This document shows positions 1 to 5,712 of a DNA stretch of 6,721 nucleotides, one piece after another; the first letter of the stretch is position 1, and the number at the start of each line of letters is the position of its first letter. The position numbers were made by a program, and so were the translations under genes. The stretch is from Clostridia bacterium (lineage in GTDB: Bacteria > Bacillota > Clostridia > Christensenellales > Aristaeellaceae), in NCBI GenBank assembly GCA_900769075.1, contig CAAGFE010000117.1, forward strand, positions 1 through 6,721, in the 5' to 3' direction. Under the pieces are notes generated by a model that made no database searches, was not told the origin of the DNA, and was given only the letters and a program-made list of their open reading frames with translations.

Positions 1-22
1 GGTTTCGGCAAAGGCCGAAACC
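1..22. other. Perfect stem-loop at the left window edge
   Basis: Arms GGTTTCGGC (1-9) and GCCGAAACC (14-22) form a perfect 9-bp stem with a 4-base loop. No T-tract follows on the + strand, where the next bases are GC-rich. Whether a T-tract follows on the - strand cannot be seen because the window ends. It may be part of a terminator or the 3' end of a neighbouring transcript. Confidence 0.4.
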
Positions 23-60
23 GCCCCGCCCGCGCGGCAAAGCCCCGCGATACGAATGAA

Positions 61-106
61 GTCAGAGGGCCTGCGGGCCCTCCGACACCTCCCTGTGAGG
101 TTTTTT
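61..106 (+). terminator. Probable intrinsic terminator for a + strand gene left of the window
   Basis: A strong stem, GAGGGCC (65-71) with GGCCCTC (76-82), can be extended by GTC/GAC beyond one mismatch. A second short stem follows, ACCTC (87-91) with GAGGT (97-101), running into a T-tract at 101-106. The second hairpin plus T-run has terminator form, though its stem is only 5 bp. No + strand gene lies inside the window here, so it would serve a gene ending upstream, convergent with the adhE operon. Confidence 0.5.
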
Positions 107-116
107 GACAGTCTGA

Positions 117-137
117 GGCGGGAAAATCTTTCCTGCC
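117..137. other. Stem-loop of unknown role
   Basis: GGCGGGAAA (117-125) pairs with TTTCCTGCC (129-137) through nine positions including one G-T wobble, with a 3-base loop. No T-tract follows on either strand. It lies between two terminator-like hairpins in the convergent 3' region. Confidence 0.3.
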
Positions 138-159
138 GGGGAGGATTTCACCGGCATGG

Positions 160-193
160 AAAAAGCCCGCGCCTTGCAGTGCAAAGCACGGGC
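160..193 (-). terminator. Intrinsic terminator of the adhE-kinase operon
   Basis: Read on the - strand, positions 193-165 fold into a 13-pair stem (two G-U wobbles) with a 3-base loop, from GCCCG at one end to CGGGC at the other. Five T residues (164-160) follow directly. It begins about 30 bases after the stop codon of the kinase gene, the expected place for the end of a leftward adhE-kinase transcript. On the + strand no T-run follows the stem, so it should act in one direction only. Confidence 0.8.
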
Positions 194-223
194 CGGACTG
201 AAAAGGACATACCGCACGGGCGC

Positions 224-979
224 TTACTGCCAGTCCACCACGCCGACCCAGGACAGCAGGAATTCCCGCTCCTTGGCGTTGCCCTTCACGGACTGGGACG
301 CGGCGACGATGGGCATCCACTTCTGGACGTACTGCAGGGCGGTGTCGCTCTTTTTGCAGAAGAGCTGCAGGTACTTTTTCGCCACCTCCTCATCGTTGTT
401 CAGGCAGAACAGCAGATAGGTGCGGGCCGCATCCGCGGAGGCGTTGCCCTGGGTGGCATGGGCCCAGTCCAGGATGTAGGGGGTACCGTCGGCGGTGATG
501 ATGACGTTGGAGGGGTTGAAGTCCCCATGGCAGACCTTGTTGTGCCGGGGCATGCTCTCCAGGCGGGTGTGCAGATCATAGCGGGTGGTCGCGTCCAGCT
601 GCGCCTCGCTGATCTTGCGGTTCATCTTGTCCTTGAGCTTGCCCAGCATGGGGCAGCTCTTGGCATGCATCTCCAGCTGCACATCCACCAGCAGCTCCAG
701 GTATTCGTCCAGGTGCTCGCCCTCCTTGTCCTCCTGCATCATCTGCGCCAGGGTCTTGCCCTGGATGTACTCGGACACGATGGCCCACTTGCCCTCCACG
801 GTGGTGACCTCCAGCACGCGGGGGATATGGAGGCCGGTTTCCTCAATGCGGGCCTGGTTCAGCGCCTCATTGAGCACGTCCGCCTTGGAATATTCCGGCT
901 CGAACACCTTGATGCACCTGTCGCCGTCGCGGTAGATGGTCTTTTTGTTGCGCAGCGCAATCACACGGTCCAGATTCAT
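224..979 (-). CDS. Small-molecule kinase of the aminoglycoside phosphotransferase (APH) fold
   Basis: This 251-residue protein has the eukaryotic-like kinase fold of the APH/choline kinase group and should transfer phosphate from ATP to a small molecule in the cytoplasm; the substrate is unknown. Visible landmarks are a likely ATP-binding Lys24 in CIKVFEP, a hinge segment near residues 68-77 (VSEYIQGKTL), the catalytic loop CHGDFNPSN with Asp153 and Asn158, and the metal-binding ILDW with Asp171. The C-terminal half is helical. The start at 979 is supported by AGGAGG 8 bases upstream. The gene lies 18 bases after the adhE stop with no terminator between, and a terminator follows it, so it should be co-transcribed with adhE. 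Nothing marks it as an antibiotic resistance gene; fructosamine, homoserine, choline or sugar kinase-like roles are equally possible. The fold is secure; the reaction is not. Confidence 0.85.
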   Translation of the reverse strand: MNLDRVIALRNKKTIYRDGDRCIKVFEPEYSKADVLNEALNQARIEETGLHIPRVLEVTTVEGKWAIVSEYIQGKTLAQMMQEDKEGEHLDEYLELLVDVQLEMHAKSCPMLGKLKDKMNRKISEAQLDATTRYDLHTRLESMPRHNKVCHGDFNPSNVIITADGTPYILDWAHATQGNASADAARTYLLFCLNNDEEVAKKYLQLFCKKSDTALQYVQKWMPIVAASQSVKGNAKEREFLLSWVGVVDWQ

Positions 980-997
980 ATCGGATTCCTCCTTCTC

Positions 998-3700
998 TTA
1001 CGCCTTGCGGCCCTTGCCGTACACAGCCTTGATGGTATCCACCTGACCCTGGGCGGGCAGATCCTTCTCGCTGGGGGTCGGCCGCTCCGCGAAGTGACGG
1101 CCGTAGTAGGCGTTCAGGTACATCTGCCTGATTTCGCTCATCAGCGGATACCGGGGGTTCGCGCCGGTGCACTGATCGTCGAAGGCCTGCTCCACCATGT
1201 CATCCAGGTTGTCCAGGAAAGCCTTCTCGTCAATGCCGTAGTCGGCGATGGTGTCCTTGATGCCCACGCGGTGCTTCAGGTCGTTGATCCTTGCGATCAG
1301 GCCCTCCAGCTTCTGCTCGTCGCTCTCGCCCGCGACGCCCAGATATTCCGCGATCTCGGCGTAGCGGCGCAGGGTGTGGGGATGGTCGTACTGGGAGAAG
1401 GTGCCCATCTTGGCGGGAGCTTCCGCCGCGTTGAAGCGCAGCACCTCCTCGATCATCAGCGCGTTGGCCACGCCGTGGGGCAGGTGGTGGAACGCGCCCA
1501 GCTTGTGGGCCATGGAGTGGCACACGCCCAGGAAGGCGTTGGCGAAGGCCATGCCGGCCATGGTAGCGGCGTTGGCCATCTTCTCGCGGGCCTCCACGTC
1601 GGTCTGGCCGTTGTCGTAGGCCCGGGGCAGGTACTGGAAGATCACCTTGAGCGCCTGAAGGGCCAGACCGTCGGTGTAATCGGTGGCCATCATGGAGGCG
1701 TAGGCTTCCAGCGCGTGGGTGACCGCGTCGATGCCGGAGGCGGCGGTCAGGCCGCGGGGCGCGGACATGTGGAAGTCGGTGTCGATGATCGCCATGTTGG
1801 GCAGGAGCTGATAGTCCGCCAGGGGGTACTTCACGCCGGTCCTTTCATCGGTGATGACGGCGAAGGGGGTCACCTCGGAGCCGGTGCCGGCGGAGGTGGG
1901 GATGGCGATGAAGTAGGCCTTTTCGCCCATCTTGGGGAAGGTGTACACGCGCTTGCGGATGTCGATGAAGCGCATGGCCATGTCCATGAAGTCCGCCTCG
2001 GGATGCTCATAGAGCACCCACATGATTTTCGCCGCGTCCATGGCGGAGCCGCCGCCCAGGGCGATGATGGCGTCGGGCTTGAAGGCAGCCATCTGGGCCG
2101 CGCCCTCCTTGGCGGAGGCGAGGGTCGGGTCGGGGGCCACGTTGAAGAAGGTGGTGTGCACGATGCCCATCTCGTCCAGCTTGTCGGTGATGGCTTTGGT
2201 GTAGCCATGCTCGTAGAGGAAGGAGTCGGTCACGATGAAGGCGCGCTTCTTGCCCATGACCGTGCGCAGCTCGTCCAGGGCGACGGGCAGGCAGCCCTTC
2301 TTGATGTAGACCTTTTCAGGCGTGCGGAACCAGAGCATGTTTTCCCTTCTTTCAGCCACAGTCTTGATGTTCAGCAGGTGCTTCACGCCCACGTTTTCAG
2401 AAACCGAGTTGCCGCCCCAGGAGCCGCAGCCCAGGGTCAGGGAGGGAGAGAGCTTAAAGTTGTACAGATCGCCGATGCCGCCGTGGGAGGCAGGGGTGTT
2501 GACCAGCACGCGGCAGGTCTTCATCCGGGCAGCGAAGGCGGTCAGCTTGTCCTGCTGGGTCTGGGGATCCAGGTAGATGGAGGAGGTGTGCCCGTAGCCG
2601 CCGTCGGCGATCAGCCGGGACGCCTTGTCCAGCGCGTCCTCGAAGGAGCTCGCCCGGTACATCGCCAGCACGGGGGACAGCTTCTCATGGGCGAATTCCT
2701 CGCTCAGCTCCACGCTCTCCACCTCGCCGATGAGGATCTTGGTGCCCTCCGGGACGGTCACGCCCGCCAGCTCGGCGATGCGGCAGGCCCGCTGACCGAC
2801 GATTTTCGCGTTCAGCGCGCCGTTGATGAGGATGGTCTTGCGGACCTTCTCGGTTTCGTCGGGGCTGAGGAAGTAGCAGCCGCGGGCGGCGAACTCCTCC
2901 TTCACCGCGTCGTAGATGCTCTCCATCACGATCACGCTCTGCTCGGAGGCGCAGATCATGCCGTTGTCGAAGGTTTTGGAGTGGATGATGGAGGAGACCG
3001 CCAGCAGGATGTCCGCGCTGTCGTCGATGATGGCGGGGGTGTTGCCCGCACCTACGCCCAGGGCGGGCTTGCCGGAGGAATAGGCCGCCTTCACCATGCC
3101 GGGGCCGCCGGTGGCGAGGATGATATCCGCCTCGCGCATGACGGTGTTGGTCATCTCCAGCGAGGGCACGTCAATCCAGTTGATGATGTCCTCGGGCGCA
3201 CCGGCGGCGACGGCAGCCTCCAGCACCAGCTTCGCCGCGGCGATGGTGCAGTTCTTCGCCCGGGGATGGGGGGAAATGATGATGGCGTTGCGGGTCTTGA
3301 GGGCGATGAGGCACTTGAAGATCGCCGTGGAGGTGGGGTTGGTGGTGGGGATGACGGCGGCGATCACGCCGATGGGCTCAGCGATCCTGCGGATGCCGTA
3401 AGCGCTGTCCTCCTCGATCACGCCGCAGGTCTTGGTATCCTTGTAGGCGTTGTAGATGTACTCGGCGGCGTAGTTGTTCTTGATGACCTTGTCCTCCACC
3501 ACGCCCATGCCGGTTTCTTCCACCGCCATCTTGGCCAGGGGAATACGGGCCTTGTTGGCTGCAGAGGCAGCAGCCAGGAAAATCCTGTCCACCTGCTCCT
3601 GGGTATAGGCTGCATAGACCTGCTGGGCCTTGCGGGTGCGGGCAATGCCTGCCATGAGCATATCAACATTCTCAATCAAACCGCGGGTCTGGGTTTCCAT
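998..3700 (-). CDS. adhE: Bifunctional acetaldehyde-CoA/alcohol dehydrogenase AdhE
   Basis: The 900-residue AdhE reduces acetyl-CoA to acetaldehyde and then ethanol, oxidising two NADH. The N-terminal aldehyde dehydrogenase domain (about 1-440) has the glycine-rich stretch ATGGPGMVKAAYSSGKPALG and catalytic Cys250 in GMICASEQ, matching Cys246 of E. coli AdhE. After a linker, the iron alcohol dehydrogenase domain (about 455-880) has GGGS at 549-552 for NAD binding. Its iron ligands Asp658 and His662 (GIDAVTH), His728 (CHSMAH) and His742 (LPHG) match E. coli Asp653, His657, His723 and His737 with a constant offset. All key residues are present and the length is normal for the family (E. coli 891), so the gene looks intact. 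The ATG at 3700 is preferred, with GGAGG 10 bases upstream. An in-frame GTG at 3742 would add 14 residues and has only a weak GAGG before it. Family members form filaments (spirosomes), which cannot be judged here. Expression is probably controlled by the Rex-like site at the promoter. Confidence 0.97.
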   Translation of the reverse strand: METQTRGLIENVDMLMAGIARTRKAQQVYAAYTQEQVDRIFLAAASAANKARIPLAKMAVEETGMGVVEDKVIKNNYAAEYIYNAYKDTKTCGVIEEDSAYGIRRIAEPIGVIAAVIPTTNPTSTAIFKCLIALKTRNAIIISPHPRAKNCTIAAAKLVLEAAVAAGAPEDIINWIDVPSLEMTNTVMREADIILATGGPGMVKAAYSSGKPALGVGAGNTPAIIDDSADILLAVSSIIHSKTFDNGMICASEQSVIVMESIYDAVKEEFAARGCYFLSPDETEKVRKTILINGALNAKIVGQRACRIAELAGVTVPEGTKILIGEVESVELSEEFAHEKLSPVLAMYRASSFEDALDKASRLIADGGYGHTSSIYLDPQTQQDKLTAFAARMKTCRVLVNTPASHGGIGDLYNFKLSPSLTLGCGSWGGNSVSENVGVKHLLNIKTVAERRENMLWFRTPEKVYIKKGCLPVALDELRTVMGKKRAFIVTDSFLYEHGYTKAITDKLDEMGIVHTTFFNVAPDPTLASAKEGAAQMAAFKPDAIIALGGGSAMDAAKIMWVLYEHPEADFMDMAMRFIDIRKRVYTFPKMGEKAYFIAIPTSAGTGSEVTPFAVITDERTGVKYPLADYQLLPNMAIIDTDFHMSAPRGLTAASGIDAVTHALEAYASMMATDYTDGLALQALKVIFQYLPRAYDNGQTDVEAREKMANAATMAGMAFANAFLGVCHSMAHKLGAFHHLPHGVANALMIEEVLRFNAAEAPAKMGTFSQYDHPHTLRRYAEIAEYLGVAGESDEQKLEGLIARINDLKHRVGIKDTIADYGIDEKAFLDNLDDMVEQAFDDQCTGANPRYPLMSEIRQMYLNAYYGRHFAERPTPSEKDLPAQGQVDTIKAVYGKGRKA

Positions 3701-3749
3701 GCTGTAAAAACCTCCGATCGTTCTGTTCCGGTCGACTTGCACAGAGTAA

Positions 3750-3763
3750 GAGCCTCATGGCTC
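3750..3763 (-). other. Small hairpin at the predicted 5' end of the adhE mRNA
   Basis: GAGCC and GGCTC form a perfect 5-bp stem with a 4-base loop. It begins at the transcription start expected from the -10 box (about 3763), so it would sit at the very 5' end of the roughly 63-base leader. It could protect the mRNA 5' end or be a small protein-binding palindrome. Confidence 0.35.
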
Positions 3764-3779
3764 GTTATTATTTTAACAA
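3762..3779 (-). promoter_or_regulatory. Candidate Rex operator over the adhE -10 box
   Basis: On the - strand the site reads TTGTTAAAATAATAACGA. Against the known clostridial Rex pattern TTGTTAA-N4-TTAACAA it agrees at 12 of 14 specified positions. It covers the whole -10 box and reaches the expected start site, so bound Rex would block RNA polymerase. Rex is the NADH/NAD+-sensing repressor of fermentative genes, and adhE is one of its established targets in clostridia. The site is seen directly; binding by Rex is inferred, and no rex gene lies in the window. Confidence 0.72.
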
Positions 3780-3798
3780 TTCCATTCCCGCTTGTCAA
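3770..3798 (-). promoter_or_regulatory. Sigma-A-type promoter of adhE
   Basis: On the - strand a perfect -35 TTGACA (3798-3793) is followed by a 17-base spacer and the -10 box TAAAAT (3775-3770), with TG one base before the -10 (extended -10). The predicted start is about 3763, giving a leader of about 63 bases before the ATG at 3700. Confidence 0.85.
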
Positions 3799-3804
3799 GA
3801 TCAT

Positions 3805-3822
3805 TCGTTAATTTTCTGACGA
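3805..3822. promoter_or_regulatory. Weak second Rex-like palindrome upstream of the adhE -35
   Basis: TCGTTAATTTTCTGACGA agrees with the Rex pattern at about 10 of 14 specified positions and has TCGT/ACGA outer arms. Its centre is 43 bases from that of the strong site, about four helical turns. An AT-rich sequence could match this well by chance. Confidence 0.2.
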
Positions 3823-3913
3823 TTTTTGTTCCAATCCTCCCCCTCATTTTTCAGAATCTTTGCACAAACGCTCATCCTGCAACATGCCGCCCGCCGGTAC
3901 GAAAGCGCCCGCA

Positions 3914-3942
3914 TTGACAAATCCGGCGGCAAATGCTATCAT
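3914..3942 (+). promoter_or_regulatory. Sigma-A-type promoter of thiN
   Basis: A perfect -35 TTGACA (3914-3919) is followed by a 17-base spacer and the -10 box TATCAT (3937-3942), with TG at 3934-3935 making an extended -10. The expected start is about 3949, only some 24 bases before the thiN ATG, so there is no room for a TPP riboswitch. The 115 bases between this -35 and that of adhE show no other clear site except the weak palindrome at 3805-3822. Confidence 0.8.
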
Positions 3943-3972
3943 CCCTGTTATCCCACGATGGAGGAAACAGCC

Positions 3973-4593
3973 ATGCGCAGATGCGTCATCGTCGGCGGCG
4001 CGGACATCAGCCGCTATGACCGGATCCGGCCGATGCTGCAGCCGGAGGACTTTTTCATTTATTGCGACAGCGGGCTGCGGCATCAGCAGGCGCTGGGCCG
4101 CCGGCCCGACCTGATCGTCGGAGATTTCGATTCCCATGAGAACCCCCACCTGGCGGTGGAAACCATCGTCCTGCCCTGCGAGAAGGACGACACGGATACG
4201 GTATTCGCGGTGAAGGAAGCAATTCGCCGCGGCATGACCGATTTCCTGCTGCTGGGCGTGATCGGGGGACGGCTGGATCACACGCTGGGCAATGTGGGCA
4301 TCCTGCTCTTCCTGGATGCGCAGGGCATGCACGGACGCATTCTCGACGATTTCTCCGACATGGAGATCGTTTCCCGCCAGCCGGTGACCATCGACGATTC
4401 CTATGCCTATTTCTCCCTGCTGAACGTTTCCGGCCTGGCGCGGGGGGTCACCATTGAGCACGCCAAGTATCCCCTGACGGAGGGGGAGATCACCTGCGAA
4501 TATCAGTACGGCGTGAGCAACGAGGTGCTGCCCGGCCGAACCGCGAGGGTCAGCGTCCGGGAGGGCAGGCTGCTGCTCATCCGGGATTTTTAG
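3973..4593 (+). CDS. thiN: Thiamine pyrophosphokinase
   Basis: This 206-residue enzyme transfers pyrophosphate from ATP to thiamine, giving thiamine diphosphate in the cytoplasm. Family signatures run in order: an N-terminal VIVGGA strand, YCDSG near residue 30, DLIVGDFDS (47-54) with metal-binding acidic residues, KDDTD (71-75), GVIGGRLDHTLGN (95-107), and the C-terminal beta-domain motif GVSNE (180-184), which contributes to the thiamine pocket. Length is normal for bacterial ThiN. The start at 3973 is chosen because GGAGG lies 8 bases upstream; the in-frame ATG at 3958 overlaps that site and would add only five residues. The gene has its own promoter, divergent from adhE. No terminator follows it, so transcription probably continues into the two genes downstream. 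In many Firmicutes thiN sits beside rsgA and rpe; that neighbourhood is not seen here. Confidence 0.95.
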   Translation: MRRCVIVGGADISRYDRIRPMLQPEDFFIYCDSGLRHQQALGRRPDLIVGDFDSHENPHLAVETIVLPCEKDDTDTVFAVKEAIRRGMTDFLLLGVIGGRLDHTLGNVGILLFLDAQGMHGRILDDFSDMEIVSRQPVTIDDSYAYFSLLNVSGLARGVTIEHAKYPLTEGEITCEYQYGVSNEVLPGRTARVSVREGRLLLIRDF

Positions 4594-4639
4594 CGCCGCA
4601 GGCCGGTCATGAAGGAGGCAGCATCAGGATGAAAAATGG

Positions 4640-5176
4640 ATGCAGGGGCTTGTCGTGCCGGTCATCGTGCTGGCGCTGGGGCTGGCGCTGATTGCCGGGC
4701 GGGAGAAGCCCCGTCCTGCGCCGGAGCCGGTGAGCTCCGCCATGCCCGCGCCATCGGCCTCGCTGACGCCCCGTCAGATCTACGCGCCCATCATCGGCGC
4801 ATGCTGCACCGCCCTGGCGGAGGGCTGGGACGAAGCGCGGCTGGCGGAAGCGGGGATGAGCCCCCTGATGACCGGCTGCGGGGAAGTCCCGCTGGAAAGC
4901 ATCGGCTATGCGGTGATCGACCTGGACGGCGACGGCGCCCAGGAGCTGCTGCTGTTCACCGGCACCGGCGACAACCGCTGGTACTACGCCGGGGGCATCC
5001 GGTTTGCCAACCTGGGGGCCACGGCTTTCGACTGCGATTTCGTCACCACCCTCAAGCTGGAAAGACGCGAAATGGTTGACATGACCTACACCACCGATCC
5101 CGCGGATTATGTGCAGCTCCCGCTGATGCCCCTGGCCCAGTGGACTGCGCTTCCGCCGGAGTCCGACGCGCCCTGA
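4640..5176 (+). CDS. Small exported or membrane-anchored protein with a DxDGDG loop; start uncertain
   Basis: This 178-residue product is not a family I can name. It begins with a hydrophobic segment (about 3-20) that reads as a signal peptide or anchor, then a Pro/Ala-rich linker (22-42) and a compact domain. The stretch YAVIDLDGDGAQELLLF (90-106) has Asp94, Asp96 and Asp98 in the pattern of the calcium-binding loops of FG-GAP/VCBS and dockerin-type repeats, common in secreted Firmicutes proteins. No lipobox cysteine follows the hydrophobic segment. The start is odd: the AGGAGG at 4613-4618 lies 21 bases from ATG 4640 but 10 bases from ATG 4629, which is out of frame by one base. One more A in the five-A run at 4632-4636 would give MKKWMQGL..., a textbook signal peptide. 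As given, initiation at 4640 would rely on a weak AGGA at 4626-4629. It lies 46 bases after thiN and is probably in the same transcript. Confidence 0.7.
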   Translation: MQGLVVPVIVLALGLALIAGREKPRPAPEPVSSAMPAPSASLTPRQIYAPIIGACCTALAEGWDEARLAEAGMSPLMTGCGEVPLESIGYAVIDLDGDGAQELLLFTGTGDNRWYYAGGIRFANLGATAFDCDFVTTLKLERREMVDMTYTTDPADYVQLPLMPLAQWTALPPESDAP

Positions 5177-5227
5177 AGCGCACCCGGCGCCGCGCTTTGG
5201 CATACCCTGCTGGCAGAGGTGATGCCG

Positions 5228-5596
5228 ATGTCCCAGCTGGTTTATCAGCCCCTGACCCCGGTGGAGTGCCTGGATGTGCTGCGCGCGGCCCATGTGACCC
5301 GCGCTGCCTTCTGCGACGGCGCCCGCCCCTATCTCGTCCCGATGTCCTTCCAGCTGGGCTGCGAGGGCGTCACGCCGCTGATCTACCTGTGCATGCCTGA
5401 TACGGGCCGCAAGGTCGAGTACCTCTGCAGGTGCGACCGGGTCTGCCTGGAATTTGAGGAACCCTCCTGCGCCTGGGTGGACGTGGTGCTGGTGGAGGGG
5501 CAGGCCTTCCTGGACGCCTGGGAGAAGCACAAGGGCCTGGCGCTGCACGTCAAGGCAGAGGAAGTCAGCGGGCGCAGGTTCTTCCTGCCGGAATAG
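5228..5596 (+). CDS. Compact FMN-binding split-barrel protein (pyridoxamine 5'-phosphate oxidase-like)
   Basis: This 122-residue protein resembles the PNPOx-like/NimA group of flavin-binding split-barrel proteins. The matching pattern is VTRAAFCDGARPYLVPMSF (23-41), then LIYLCMPDTGRKVEYL (51-66) and RVCLEFE (71-77), which correspond to the strand-turn-strand and FMN-phosphate-contacting parts of that family. It is shorter than the usual 140-160 residues. The segment between CAWVDVVLVEGQA (81-93) and the last strand ALHVKAEEVSGRRF (105-118) is reduced to about ten residues where relatives have a longer helical insert. It has eight cysteines, four of them within residues 67-81. The ATG at 5228 is preferred because AGAGG (5215-5219) lies 8 bases upstream; GTG 5219 and ATG 5222 overlap that site. 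It follows the preceding gene by 51 bases, with only a 6-bp stem (5176-5181/5192-5197) and no T-tract between. The substrate is unknown, and NimA-type nitroimidazole reduction should not be assumed. Confidence 0.82.
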   Translation: MSQLVYQPLTPVECLDVLRAAHVTRAAFCDGARPYLVPMSFQLGCEGVTPLIYLCMPDTGRKVEYLCRCDRVCLEFEEPSCAWVDVVLVEGQAFLDAWEKHKGLALHVKAEEVSGRRFFLPE

Positions 5597-5613
5597 TCAC
5601 GGTCATCGTTCAG

Positions 5614-5658
5614 GCGCTGCCAAAGTGGCGAAATCATGCCCTGGGCGGCAGCGCTTTT
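5614..5658 (+). terminator. First of two terminator-like hairpins after the split-barrel gene
   Basis: Perfect arms GCGCTGCC (5614-5621) and GGCAGCGC (5647-5654) enclose 25 bases that can form a small inner stem (GGC 5627-5629 with GCC 5638-5640). Four Ts follow (5655-5658). The long loop and short T-run make it weaker than the hairpin just downstream. Confidence 0.5.
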
Positions 5659-5670
5659 GCACAGCATTTT

Positions 5671-5702
5671 GCCCTCCCCCAATGCAGGAGGAGGGCTTTT
5701 TT
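5671..5702 (+). terminator. Intrinsic terminator ending the thiN transcript
   Basis: GCCCTCC (5671-5677) pairs with GGAGGGC (5690-5696) around a 12-base loop, followed by six Ts (5697-5702). It lies about 75 bases after the stop of the split-barrel gene. On the - strand an A-run precedes the stem and no T-run follows, so it should not stop the convergent regulator transcript. Confidence 0.85.
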
Positions 5703-5712
5703 CACGGGTACC

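Noticed and set aside
224..979. The kinase as an aminoglycoside resistance gene.
   Set aside because: The APH fold covers many metabolic kinases. Nothing in the sequence points to antibiotic substrates, and the adhE operon setting suggests metabolism.
3673..3758. Short upstream frame in the adhE leader (ATG at 3758, stop just inside adhE), a possible leader peptide.
   Set aside because: The ATG is about 5 bases from the predicted transcript start, leaving no room for a ribosome site, and it sits in a hairpin loop. The codons show no attenuator-like run.
56..3811. Very long + strand open frame of about 1250 codons opposite adhE and the kinase.
   Set aside because: It is the antisense of two clearly real genes and encodes a low-complexity Gly/His/Val/Leu-rich product. 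It has no ribosome site at its start, and it is explained by GC-rich codon use on the other strand.
3799..3972. Possible TPP riboswitch upstream of thiN.
   Set aside because: The thiN promoter leaves a leader of only about 24 bases, and no conserved TPP-aptamer sequence is seen in the region.
3844..4461. A 205-codon - strand open frame opposite thiN.
   Set aside because: thiN is secure on the + strand by several family motifs; the antisense product shows no recognisable features.
4607..5548. A 313-codon - strand open frame opposite the exported protein and split-barrel gene.
   Set aside because: It covers two + strand frames with recognisable protein features, its product is rich in Gly, Arg, His and Gln, and there is no promoter or ribosome site on that strand.
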